Origin: Zygnema cylindricum
Lineage: Eukaryota > Streptophyta > Zygnematophyceae > Zygnematales > Zygnemataceae
NCBI GenBank assembly: GCA_037447655.1
Contig: JBBHKE010003360.1
Coordinates: forward strand, 232,885-296,884
DNA: 64,000 nt
Direction of reading: 5' to 3'
In this document: one piece after another, positions 19,430-30,400 of the stretch
Position numbering within the stretch: the first letter of the stretch is position 1
How the letters are laid out: each line of letters starts with the position of its first letter
Translations under genes and position numbers: made by a program
The notes under the pieces: generated by a model
The model's database searches: none
Told to the model about the DNA's origin: nothing
Seen by the model: only the letters and a program-made list of their open reading frames with translations

Positions 19430-20460
19430 TCTAACTGGTTTGTGTATTTAAAGGGATCTATGGACTTTCCTTCATCCATGACTACCAAGTGTTTTTCTAG
19501 AATGATGTCTTCTCTTCCGAGATCATAAACTCTATATCCCTTTACATTTTCATCATACCCAAGTAGGTATCGTGGCTTCCCCCTTGCATCTAACTTCCGA
19601 TCAGATTTTTATGTGTTTAGACTAAAAACTTGACTTCCGAACACCTTTAAGTGTAAAATATTAGGTTTTCTCCCGGTCTATCTTTCATAAAGTGTTTCTC
19701 ATTTTACCACCGAGGTAATGACTCTATTTTTGAGATAGTTAGGACAATTCATAGCTTCTGCCCAAAAACGTTTTCTTATCTTTTTATCCGACAACATAGT
19801 ACGGGCACTATCACTTAATGTCCGATTTGGTCTCTCGGCTACACCGTTTTGTTCAGGGTTCTTTGGAACAGTCGGTTGGTGTTGAACCCTTTCCTCTTTC
19901 AAAATATCTTCAAACTCATTAGAAGTGTTCCCCCCCCCCATTATCACTCCTCACTCTCTTTATAGGTGTCTCATGAAGCTTCTCAATCCATGCTATATAC
20001 TCTTCAAAATAAGCCGAAGCTTCAGATTTGTTTTTCAAGAAATATACTCTATAGTATGAAGACCAATATTCAGTGATACTAAGCATAAATATTTTCCCTC
20101 TAACTGATGGCACTTTGGCTTGTCGCTATATGTCAGTATGAATCAAATCTAAGACCCATTCACCATTATATGTTGCGGTTTTTGGGAAAGGCAATCTGTG
20201 GGCCTTGCCTTGAGCACATCAACTACAATCATCCAAGGTCTCATTATCTCCAAAATGTTTTCCCTCAACTACACCCATTTTCTTCATTTCTTTCAATCTA
20301 TCTAGATGCACATGTCCCAATCTTTTATGCCTTATCATCAAATCACTTACACTGGCATAGTAAACTCACGTCTTTCCATTACTCAAATTCAGCCTAAATA
20401 TTCCTTGACTACACTTTTCAGCTGTGAAGTACACTCCATTCTCATAGCTTGCAACAAAGA
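19430..20460 (-). pseudogene. Integrase of D
   Basis: Reading the minus strand: a CAQGKAHRLPF zinc-binding remnant (about 20190-20225), VRSDNGG with a run of eight Cs at the break, PEQNGVAERPNRTLSDSART, and the downstream KPRYLLGYDENVKGYRVYDL segment. The order zinc domain, catalytic core and linker is that of copia integrase. Frameshifts are present. Confidence 0.85.
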
Positions 20461-20735
20461 CTCATTTCTTAGTACTAGTCTCAAAACCCTTTTCATCTAA
20501 GACCGACGTAGAGATAAGATTCTTGTTCAACTGTATAATAAAAAGAACATCAAAGAAAGTGACTATGGATGTCTTACCATCAACTAAGACTTTCATATCC
20601 ACAGATCCCACTAAATTAGTGGTTACTATTCTCCCATCCCGATACTCTATCTCTACAGTAGGGATCTTTCTCATTTTGGTAAACAATGGTTTTTCTCTAC
20701 ACATGCATAAACGCTCTAGAATCAATAACCCATCC
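20461..20735 (-). pseudogene. Protease-to-integrase linker region of D
   Basis: VEIEYRDGRIVTTNLVGSVD followed by VLFIIQLNKNLISTSVLDE is the segment that joins protease to the GAG-pre-integrase domain in copia polyproteins. I cannot see a full protease active site. Confidence 0.65.
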
Positions 20736-21540
20736 TTATTCAGAAGCTTTTCTTACTCCACCAAATGCACACTTTTGCCTCCTTATAATCTTCGGCTCAC
20801 CTTTCACCTTCAGCTCCTCGTTGACGAGAAGTTCTTTATCGTCCACATCGAAATCCTTTCCCATGAACTGTGTTGCCACAAATGCCTTTTTTTTTCCTGC
20901 GGCTGATTTTCCGGTCTGCCCCTTTTTTAATCTCAGCTCTTTCAGTTTACTACACTCCGCCATGTAATGTCCTAACTTCTTAGAAAAGTGACAAAAATAA
21001 CCCGGCCAAGTCATTACAAAAGTCTAACATCTTTCCCCTTTGTACACATATGCTAGTACCTTCTGATCTGCCAGCTTTTGCTGCTGAATCGTACCACTCT
21101 TGTAAATGTTGGCAATAGCCCCCCACAACTCGTTCCTCCAGTCCACATGAAGATGAGGTGTAGCAACTGCTTGAGTGAGACGCCTGAGAATAAAATGAGT
21201 GCCACGGTGTTGTTGAAATCCCAGATTTCAGTATGATTTGCCTTTGTTATCTGAACATCTACTACTAGAATCGATCCAGTAGCCATTGGTGTGAGTTTCT
21301 CCTTCCTCTTCTCCTTCCCTTTGTCCGACACGATGTTTTCCCCGACATCCTCTACCACCTCTGCCTTTGCATATCCTTCGTGAATTGAGATCCTCCAAAC
21401 CTTGGTGGAACCCCCAATTTTGGAGTTGGCCGACGCACACGACCACTTAAAATGCCCCATAGCCGTTTTTCAAACAATGCACCCCTCATCATGGTTCCCA
21501 ATATACGAACCATGTTCTACTGAAAATGGGCACCCTCGAG
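20736..21540 (-). pseudogene. Gag of D
   Basis: The zinc-knuckle relic FCHFSKKLGHYMAEC has serine for its second cysteine. RRQKCAFGGVRKASE follows and matches RRQQCAFGG of element A. The upstream half (21053-21460) is frame-shifted. It ends at the primer-binding site. Confidence 0.75.
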
Positions 21541-21555
21541 GGTGGGCCCATAGCC
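21541..21555 (-). promoter_or_regulatory. Primer-binding site of D
   Basis: In plus-strand view it is GGTGGGCCCATAGCC, one change from the half-tRNA initiator-Met site, directly beside the LTR terminus at 21556. Confidence 0.78.
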
Positions 21556-22562
21556 TGTAATTTTGTGACCTCCATTGGTCCATAGAATGTCCACCTTATA
21601 TGAAGCGTATAAGATAATATTTGCACTTTTGACTTAAGCAATGAATAAGTGCTACCGTGGCACGCAATAACTTTGATAAACTACACCCCTGTGTAGCTTG
21701 GACTCCTCGAGTTCACTTGGACTCCTCGAGTTCACAGCAAAAAGAATCATTGAAATTGCTCACCTGAGCATTAAGTTATGGATGGCCAAAGATGGCCTGT
21801 AAATACAAATGCACTCTGGGAGAGAGGCGACTACCTAAAGTTTTCTGAGTCCTAAGCTGCACTCTGGGAGAGAGGCGACTACCTAAAGTTTTCTGAGTCC
21901 TAAGCTCCCTTAATGTACCCAGCCAATCAAAGGACTGTAAGGTACAAGAAGGTACAGGTACCGTTATACTTCTTGTACAACCATAGTACGGCATGGCCGA
22001 AGTATAGCCATAGTACGACATGGCCGCTCCCCTAACGCGTGTCAATTCTTGAGCTGTAGTTGCTCCCTCCGTTATATCCGCTGTCTTTTTAAGGCTTGCA
22101 GAAGTGTCATCCGCCGCTTTTGGCTCACAAACCGCCAACTGACCACTCCGATGCTTCGGCTCTACTGTGAGGCGTTTGATTGGAAGCCAAAACTTAGTCG
22201 CGCCCGTTTAAATTCGACGTGGTTTCGTTTCGTAATTCGCAAAATGGAGTATGTAGATTGGTACTATGTTTATATACAAAACACACCTAGTACATTTAAC
22301 GTTTCATTGAGACCTAATGGATAAAGCGTACGTCTACGCCATATAGATTCATTTTGCAGGTCATAGGAGTAAGTCTTATTATCTGCGCTTCAATTTTGCA
22401 AAGACCTATGCCTCCTGCTCCTTTAGTCTATCTTTCTTCTTGACTGCTTAAGGCAGCCATGGCTCTCTTTGACTCCTTGGTGACTACGACAAGTGTGAGA
22501 AATAAAAAACCTTCATAGACAGACTAACAAAAGACAGAAAATAGAAAATACCTTTTTCAACA
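21556..22562 (-). repeat. 5' LTR of D
   Basis: A 1007-bp LTR from TGTAATTTTGTGACC to TTTTTCAACA. It contains a 17-bp tandem duplication (TTGGACTCCTCGAGTTCAC region, 21705-21740) that I do not see in the 3' LTR, and the older 47-50 bp duplication that is in both. Confidence 0.88.
22305..22375 (+). other. tRNA-Arg-like segment inside LTR D
   Basis: ACCTAATGGATAAAGCG closely resembles the D-arm of plant tRNA-Arg (CCTAATGGATAAGGCG). A B-box-like TGCAGGTCATAGGAGT follows. It is antisense to the LTR. Element E split the copy in D's other LTR at exactly this segment. The stem-loop with GTGACTACGACAAGT follows at 22455-22515. Confidence 0.55.
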
Positions 22563-22593
22563 GATGAAAGGGGGGAGGATTGCAAAGTTGGGG
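22563..22593 (+). repeat. Dispersed repeat, right part after D
   Basis: GATGAAAGGGGGGAGG continues the repeat interrupted at 6813. The uninterrupted relative reads GATGGAAGGGGGGAGG at 28757. An assembly gap follows. Confidence 0.8.
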
Positions 22594-22603
22594 NNNNNNN
22601 NNN
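22594..22603. other. Assembly gap (10 N)
   Basis: Ten ambiguous bases. The true gap size is unknown, and the sequences on the two sides need not be adjacent. Confidence 0.99.
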
Positions 22604-22779
22604 CTTACGATCGTCAAGTCTTTTATTAGCAGGAAAAGTTCTTCATGCTAAAGCACAGAATTAAGCAACCAGTGAAATGCCAGTTAGCGACACTTTAGAC
22701 CCCGGCACAGATGTGTACATCCATGCTTGTAGAAGTTATCATGTTATCATGACATGGTTGTAGTGAATCAACGCCCATT

Positions 22780-23355
22780 ACACGGGTATGAACTGTGTCC
22801 TGTTTTATCATGCCCGTTTATTAATTAGCATGCTCGTTACACGCGCATGGACCGTTTATTGTTTATCAAACGGTGTAAGTACAGTACTATTGTACTATTG
22901 AAGATGTTCGTACCTACATGTGTAGACACGGCCCCAGATTTCACAGCGATTGACCGTAAAGTGACCAACGAATTAAGACACGAAATCGTACTTCTTGAAA
23001 AGGACGATTATTTTCTGAACTGCTAGCATTCTATGATCGGACGATCACGAACAAAGGATAGACGGCTGAAGACTCATTACAGGTGGCGGGTTTGTCTCTA
23101 TTCATTGACATGATCGTGCAACCACGATTTGACTGTAATAAACAATTCCCGAGGGGGTACTTTGAAAGTTACCTGATCGGTGAGGTCGGCAGAGGGACAA
23201 AGTTAACCCTTTGCTGACGCCAAATCAGTGCCCGTTGCACGGGCATGGACCGCATCCTATTTATCGTGCCCGTTGATAGTACCCGTTTATCGTACCAGTT
23301 GATTATACCCCTTGATCGTGCCTATTACACGCGCATGGACCGTGTCCTTTTTATC
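22780..23355. repeat. Repeats of CCCGTT-CACGGG palindromes
   Basis: TGCCCGTTGCACGGGCATGG (23229) and relatives at about 22783, 22830 and 23318 share a short palindrome followed by CATGGACCG and CGTGCCCGTT. Two clusters (22780-22870 and 23225-23355) look like diverged direct copies. I see no gene between 22604 and 24830. Confidence 0.55.
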
Positions 23356-23724
23356 CAATCGTTTGAGTACGATTGTGATATTCTAGACGTACGAACATTT
23401 CTAGACGCGACCCAAAATAACACAACGATTGACGCAACATCTGACCCGTTTGGTGACGTCGGCCGGGGGACACGCCGTTTACAAGTGCAGACGAACAGAA
23501 AGTCTGTCTGTTTAAAGGTTTTCAAACGGACGACCAACGGTCTATAATTTTTATGTAGATGTACGGAGAGATTCAAGTTCATAAATTTATTTTTTACTTG
23601 TTTAGTCATAAGCGTACTTTCGCATGTAGCCGAAACTTTAGTGTTGTAACTTTGTTTTTAACGAAGATTCTCCATATTAATTTCAGAGCATTCGTATGTA
23701 AAAACATGAAATCGTTACTTTAGA

Positions 23725-23905
23725 TTGTGACGGATGTAGACGCGGGTGTAATTTGTGACGGTTGTAGACGACTACAAAACTCACGACAATTGATGACGTT
23801 TACAAAACAGCGACGGTTGTAGGCGACTAGCTACTTGTGACATTGTAGATGTTTAGGGTTTGTGACATTTTGACGTCATGCTCAAATTGTGACAACGTCG
23901 ACGTC
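23725..23905. repeat. Degenerate TGTGACGGTTGTAGACGAC repeat
   Basis: About eight diverged units containing TGTGAC and TGTAGACG follow one another. Similar words recur at 28866-28905. No coding potential is evident. Confidence 0.5.
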
Positions 23906-24832
23906 ACAAGTTTTAAAACTTTCCGACATAGTTTCCCGGTTTTGTTTTTTAGTCTTTTCTCACACTACTTTCCATAAAAATATGCCCAAAGATAGTGAAA
24001 AGAAATCGTGTTTAATGATATTTCATTTGATACCATTATTGACGTTTTTCGTTGCAAGAATTGTGAGATAGACGCGGTAGTGGGAGAGGGAGAGAGAGAG
24101 AGAGAGAGGCGCTTTCATGGACTTCGCTTTTGCGAAATGGCGTCCGTTGGTGGAGACCCCCTCCACGGCCTCTGTACGTAAAAAACCGCACGGAAAAAAG
24201 TCACGCACTGGATGGAAACGTGTAGTGGGTTTTTTTTTTTCGTACTCCGGGCACAAAAATTGTCAAAAACTACCGACACGTGCGATAGCATCTGTCTATT
24301 CACTCACCTTATGGAATTTTATTTAAAACAACCTCGCGAGGTGAATTTATATAAATTTTGAAGATGAGCTGGAAGGACGCGAAAGTGGTTCGTAACGTTC
24401 TAGACTACAAGTTGCATCACGCTAGACGACAAACTCCAATACATACAAAGTTTGAAGGTAATGCAGCTTGTACGGTGGTAATTTCAATTTATTGATACAG
24501 CCTCGGATTTTCTCGTCTTTTTCTAAGTTATGGAGGAAAACGACATAAAATAATTGTAACTTTAGCACATGCGAAAGTACCCTAAATCGCTGAAGAGACT
24601 ATGAGCATTTACTACTCCTCGAATTATAATTGGCTAGATTTCCATGGACCCCTGGGCATTACTCTGGTTAACGAACAGTTTGATTTTTGTCGGATGACGT
24701 CACCGCTATTCGACAAAGCCATGACGAACGCTGAAGTGAAGCTAGGGCGTCCTCGAGGAGACCGTATACTATAGTATATGTCATATGATACATTCGCGAT
24801 TTTGTATCGTGTGAAAAAACTGATGGAAGCTA

Positions 24833-25332
24833 CACCGCGAATCGTAATTAGAGTAAATTACTCTAATTCGGTCGCTCAAAATTTTGACTATCACATGAAA
24901 TAGAGTAAACGATTCTAATTCTTTCATTATTCTATTTAAGGTAAAGTTTAATTAGCGTTTTTAATTCTAATATAAGTTCGTTTTAAATAGTGTGGAGTAC
25001 GGACGACCTCCGACCGTGCAAAATTGTAATTTGTTAAGTGAAAAAGGTACAAATAATGACTTAATACAGGCCGTCATCATGTAACTTTCTTTTAACAAAC
25101 CGCGTAGTGCAAACGTCATAGTGACGATAAACTCTACGTTTTGCCTAATTTTGTACGAATACCTTATTTACAGTAGAGGGTATTAGCGTGCCAAATTAGA
25201 GTACTTAAATAAGTTAGAGTAAACTTCATAGTTGAAAAAGCTTTATCACATAAATTAGCGTTCATTACTCTAGTTTTTTTTTTTAGTTTTTGTACTCTAA
25301 TTTTTTCATTACTCTAATGACGATTCGCGGTG
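24833..25332. mobile_element. Mariner-like MITE 1
   Basis: Terminal inverted repeats CACCGCGAATCGT and ACGATTCGCGGTG are flanked by TA on both sides. The interior is AT-rich and non-coding, with TTAGAGTAA/TTACTCTAA words near both ends. A TA target duplication is the mark of Tc1/mariner elements. Confidence 0.8.
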
Positions 25333-25633
25333 TACATTATTTCTTGGCCTTTTTTAGTTTGCTTTCCTCCTTGTATTTCGGTAGATGTAAACGCACAAAT
25401 TTATCGTGTGTATAAAGTTTGAAACCTCACAGCTAATACTGTCGCTTTTAGCACGGAGACTCGCCGTACGAAGACAAAACATCAAGAATCGATGAGTTTT
25501 CTATCTGTGAGGACGACGTCAATGAATCCAGCCGTTTCAAACCCTTACGCTTGATAGCCTATAGAAACCTGCCACGTGCACGTATGACATGAGAGTCACG
25601 CCGAGCTTGGGCTTGATATTGTCCTTACTACTG

Positions 25634-26231
25634 CAACGCGAATCGTAATTAGAGTAAATAACGCTAATTCGGTCGCCCTAAATTTCGACTCTATCACCTT
25701 AAATAGATTTGACGACTCTAATTGTTTCATTATTCTATTTAAGCTAAGGTTTAATTAGCGTAAAAAATTATAGCATATGTTCGTTTTAAATAGTGTGGAG
25801 TACGGACAACGTCCGACCGTGCAAAATTGTACTTTTATAAGTAAAAAAGTACAAGCAATGATTTAATAGAATCACGCTCGCATGTGATATCTTACTAAAC
25901 AAAAAATCAATCACATCGAAAAAAAAGTCGTTCGCATAACTCTCCTCCGTCGACAGCATCGTCGTCAGTGTGAACATTAACTGACATTCAGCACGACAAA
26001 TTGTTCTAACGTCATAATGACGTCAAAAATATACGGACTGACAGGTTTTGTACATCGACGTAATTTAGTGTTCAGAATTTCAGCGCGGATAATTATTGCC
26101 AACATAACCCAATATAGAGTACTTAAATAAAATAGAGTAAACTTCCTCTGTGAAAATGTTTTATCACATAAACTAGAGTTCATTACTCTAATTGTTTTTT
26201 TGGTTTTTTACTCTAATTACGATTCGATGTG
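25634..26231. mobile_element. Mariner-like MITE 2
   Basis: A diverged relative of MITE 1: AACGCGAATCGTAATTAGAG at the left and CTCTAATTACGATTCGATG at the right, with a shared interior (TAGTGTGGAGTACGGACAAC). The left terminus and TA are eroded; TA remains at 26232. Confidence 0.72.
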
Positions 26232-26379
26232 TACTTTAGCATTTTGTCGTCTTGTTCCCATTACCAAGTACAGTACAATTGCCATGGATATCGGCAACCC
26301 TATTGGCATCGTCCCATGCTCTCAGTTTTTCCGTACAAACTCATACTAAGTGTTGTGTATCAGTAAGGATTTGCCGATA

Positions 26380-26540
26380 GCCGATATGGGCCTTTTTTCG
26401 GGTAGCAGATAATCGATATAATGGTATGATATATCGATATCGCTGTTATCGCCGATAAACACCGATAAATAACCAATATTTATTGGTTATTATTGGCGAT
26501 AACACCGATATCGATAACTATTGGCGATATCTGTACGGAC
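26380..26540. repeat. CCGATA/TATCGG palindrome cluster
   Basis: Many overlapping CGATATCG, GCCGATA and TATTGGCGATA words surround AACCAATATTTATTGGTT, an 18-bp palindrome. The motif returns at 28445-28485 (TTATCGCCGATATGG), on the other side of the short-period array. Confidence 0.65.
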
Positions 26541-26689
26541 CGTACAGACAAATGTACGCCCAGTACACTCAACTGTACGTGCTATTCCCCGGACGCGCCG
26601 CGGACCCCCTTCCCCCCGATTTCGATATAAAATCATGATATTTCCTTCATTATTTATAATTTAAGGGGGTTTTACTTGGTTTTACACCC

Positions 26690-27990
26690 TCCCATACCCG
26701 TTCAATGCAGCTTAAAAGTGTAGCATTTGATTTGAGAACAGAAACTAAGCATTCTAATTTGGCTTAAATTATAGCACTAGATCTTAGAAATTAAATTCAG
26801 TGCAACACTGAATTTAAACACGATTTAACGCATTATATTTAGTGCGATATCATATTTTTAAGCACCGAATTTTATCACCATAATTTAAGCAATGAATTTC
26901 AATGTAGCAATGGATTGTGCACTAACAATGGATTTCGACACCGAATTTCATTGCTGCATTTAACTTGAAATTTAATACGTTTTTGCAGCAGTAAATTTAA
27001 GCACTGAATTTCAGCACTGAAATTCGGCTCAACACTAAATTTTAGTGCAACACTGTATTGCAGCGATAGATTTACCCTTTGGAATTTAGCACTGTATTTT
27101 AGTTTACCACTGAATTTGCGCACTACATTTTAGCACTGGACATCAGCATTTAAATTCAGTGCAGCACTGGATTTTAGTACTAAAATTTAGCACTGTAATT
27201 CAACTCTGAATTCCAGCACCAAACTTTAGAATCTTCAATCCTAAATTTCAGTGCAGCACTAGATTTCAGCACAGAATTTTAGAAGATGCTTTTAGCACTG
27301 GAATCCAGTGCAGCAAAGTCTTTTAACACTGAATTCGAACACAGAAAAGGTTTCAGCACTAAATGGGAGCACTGAAATTCAGCACTATATTGCGCACTGA
27401 GTTTTAGCACTGTATTTTAGCACTCGGCACTTTACTTTACCTCTGAAATTTAACACTAAAGTTTTGTCGTGAGATTTAGCATTGAACTACTCTAATTCAA
27501 CACTGAATTCCAGCACAGTGCTAAATTTCGACTCTGAATCTTAGCACTTTTCAGCTCTAAAATTCAGTGCGCACTGTTTTCTAGGTCTGAATTTGAGTGC
27601 TGAACGGTTCAGCACTAAATTTAAGCACTTTGTTAGTTATAAATTGCTTTATTAATTTTATAAATATTAATTACTTTATTTATTATTAATTTATTTATTA
27701 CTTAAGCACTGAATATGAGCACTGAAATTCATCATAGCACCCAGCACTGAACTTTTCCACCGAAATTCAATACAGTATTTTAGTGTAGCACTGGTTTGGC
27801 GGTGCATTTTAGCAATGGAAATTTAGTGCGACACTTACCACTCAGACTCAAATCTGAATTTTAGTGTAAGAATTGTAGCACAGGAGTTGTTATCATGGAA
27901 ATTTAGTGCACACTGAATTCCAGCACTGGAATTTACCGCAAAAATCCGACACTATATTTCAGCACTAAATTTCAAATTCAAAATCTGATA
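26690..27990. repeat. Degenerate short-period array, consensus GCACTGAATTTCA
   Basis: About 1.3 kb of diverged units built on (A)GCACTGAATTT(C/T)A and its complement, so neighbouring units can pair. Period is irregular. No reading frame is conserved. Confidence 0.8.
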
Positions 27991-28484
27991 ATTGTAAAAG
28001 TCTTAACTTACCAAATCCCAATCTCCAAAAATCAACAATGTCAAATTTCTCAAAATCCAATTTCTACATTGTCAATGTTTTAAATTTCCATTTAAATAAG
28101 TGCCCCTGAATTTTCAAAAGATGGTGGCAGTAGGTTGTAGTAAATGGCGGCAGCGTGACAAATGTGTTCGTCTGCTCTGTTCGTCTATACGTCTGTTTTT
28201 TGAAAAAGTTTGTTTTAAAAAGTTACTATATAATTTGTTTTTTTCGTTTCAGTACTATAGTTTTAGAACTATTAAGTATTGTTTTAAATTTGTCGACGTT
28301 TATGTGCCGCTCTATCCGTAATAAATTGCAGTTAAACAGATACGGAACAGATTCACAATACGTGGCATGCCACGCTATATAAAGTAAATAATATAATACA
28401 GTATGTTATATAGTACTATTGTATGAATACTATATTTTTTAAAAGTTATCGCCGATATGGAATTTGTTGGTCTCTGACCGATAT

Positions 28485-28791
28485 ATGGAGGCCTTGTGGG
28501 AGGAAAATCTGGTTGCTGAAAAAGAGAGGGGGGACTGATGTGTGCCTGAAGAGAAACCAAAAAGGCCACCACCAAGGAGAAGAGGGAGGAGGAGAGGGGG
28601 GAAGAGGATGCCAGGTCAGTATGGCGATACTATGGCGATGCTAGGTGGATGTTATTGTTGTCCGTGGAATTGTGGCGATATCGATGGTGAGGAGTAGGGG
28701 AAGGGGGAAGGGAAGGGGGAGGGGAAAGAGGATGGAATATTGCATAGTGCTTGGAGGATGGAAGGGGGGAGGATTGCAAAGTTGGGGGGGC
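28485..28791 (+). repeat. Uninterrupted copy of the dispersed repeat
   Basis: It matches 6472-6813 plus 22563-22593 across the site where element D inserted. It provides the pre-insertion sequence GGAGGATGGAAGGGGGG. Confidence 0.82.
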
Positions 28792-28799
28792 GGGAGAAG

Positions 28800-30213
28800 A
28801 GGATTGAAACATGTTTCCGGATTTCTAAGTGTCTCTATGTGTTTACAAAAAAATGTTACTTAACTTTGTGACGATTGTATACGTCGACAATGTCCGTGAC
28901 GGCTGTCAACGTGTATAATCTGTCTTGTTGCACCGTATTTTTCGAAAGTTTTTGAAGCGTCGCAAGACACATCGTAATTTTTGAAACGATTTGGCATGTC
29001 GCATGTCATTGCGTGACATCGTAGACGTACAGCCTTGCAGCTGTGGCTGTACAACATGCCTTTGCGTAAACCTCTCATGTCCGGCCGCCACTTCGCAGAT
29101 TTTTCACCTTCGCAGATTTTACACCTTTACGTGAAATGACACTGCACCATTGAGACCCCTTGAAAAAAAAAATGTACAAGGTGCAGGGACAAAAACGAAT
29201 AACCCTGAATCTTGCAAGTTTTTCAGACGTTTCGCTCACGGCGAACGGGTCCATGTTGCCCCCGCCTCCCGCTTTCTCCGTGCGACCGTATGTTTAGGGT
29301 TTTTTATTTGTTTTTTTTTTATTATTTATTAAAAAAACAAAAAATAAATGACCCTAAACACATAAACCCTATTTTAGATACCAAATTACAACCTTTGTTT
29401 GGGTGTGCGGGACGGGTCCCGCGAGTGTATGGAGGCTTGCTCGATACCCATACTGTACTTTTTTCGGTCGTCAAATTTTTTTGAAAACTTTTCACATGTG
29501 ATAATACGATTTCCTATTTGTGAAGACGGTTCAACCTTTTTTAAAACACATCGCCGATGTAATTTATGATAAGCTTGAAGATGACGTGACACTGGGTCGA
29601 AAAAACACAAGACGACAAATTTTCTTACATCCTAAGTTCGATGATGACTCAAATTGTAATTTACAAATATGCAATTTCTTCGTACGGTTGCAACTTTAGT
29701 TGTACGGCGCTAAGTTATAAAGGAAAACGACAGAAATAATCCCGTACTTAGCCACATGGGGCCGTACCCTTAGTAGAAAAAGAGAATTTGTGGTCTTGGG
29801 CGAGAAAAAAAGTCCTACAAGCTAAACCTAATTACGTTTTACTATAATGTTACGTACTATACCATATTGTAATAAGGTTATATACTATCCCATGCCCATG
29901 TAATTATCAATCACCATTCATGCTTGTTTACACTACGGAGATTCGTTTTTTTTGTGCCCGTTGATACATTTATATAACATCTTAATTTTTCCTCCTTTTT
30001 TGTTCTTTTTTTCTTTTTTGAAGTATATTATATTATCTTTTGCTCGAATTTATTTTTTCGGACAATTGTAAACATTAATGTTGTATTGAAATTCTTTAAT
30101 ATCCCACGTCCCATCCCAACAACCAATCCCACGATATCATATATTTCACATATATCGGACGGACGCCCAATTTGTTTTTCCACTGGCCCTGATTTTCCGC
30201 ACGGGTATTCTAC
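28800..30213. other. Intergenic, no gene recognised
   Basis: Short words shared with 23725-23905 occur at the start. A poly-T/A run lies at 29310-29345. No supported ORF or RNA gene was found. Confidence 0.5.
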
Positions 30214-30400
30214 CAGAGGAGAGAGGAGAGGTGGAAGAGAGAGGGCAGCGAGAGGAGAGGAGAGAAAAGAGAAGAGAGGAGGAGGAGAGAAGAGGAAGAG
30301 GAGAGGGGAGGAGAGAGGGGGGGGAGGGAGAGAGGGAAATGCAAAGAGGGAGAGGGCAAGGGGGAGGGAGAGGGAGAGGGAGAAGGAGAGGGAGGAGGTG
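30214..30400 (+). repeat. GA-rich low-complexity tract
   Basis: Almost only G and A (GAGAGGAGAG words). The overlapping 119-codon ORF is an artefact of composition. Confidence 0.85.

Larger units (their letters stand above)
6814..22562 (-). mobile_element. Decayed autonomous-type copia element 'D' hosting F and E
   Basis: The right (5') LTR is 21556-22562. The left (3') LTR is split into 6814-7324, 8338-8588 and 17188-17410. Between them, on the minus strand, lie gag, protease-side, integrase, RT and RNase H remnants in copia order. The flanks are GATGG (6809-6813) and GATGA (22563-22567), and an uninterrupted relative at 28755-28780 shows the empty site. Many stops and frameshifts are present, so it is dead. 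It is the oldest layer of the retrotransposon nest. Confidence 0.88.
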
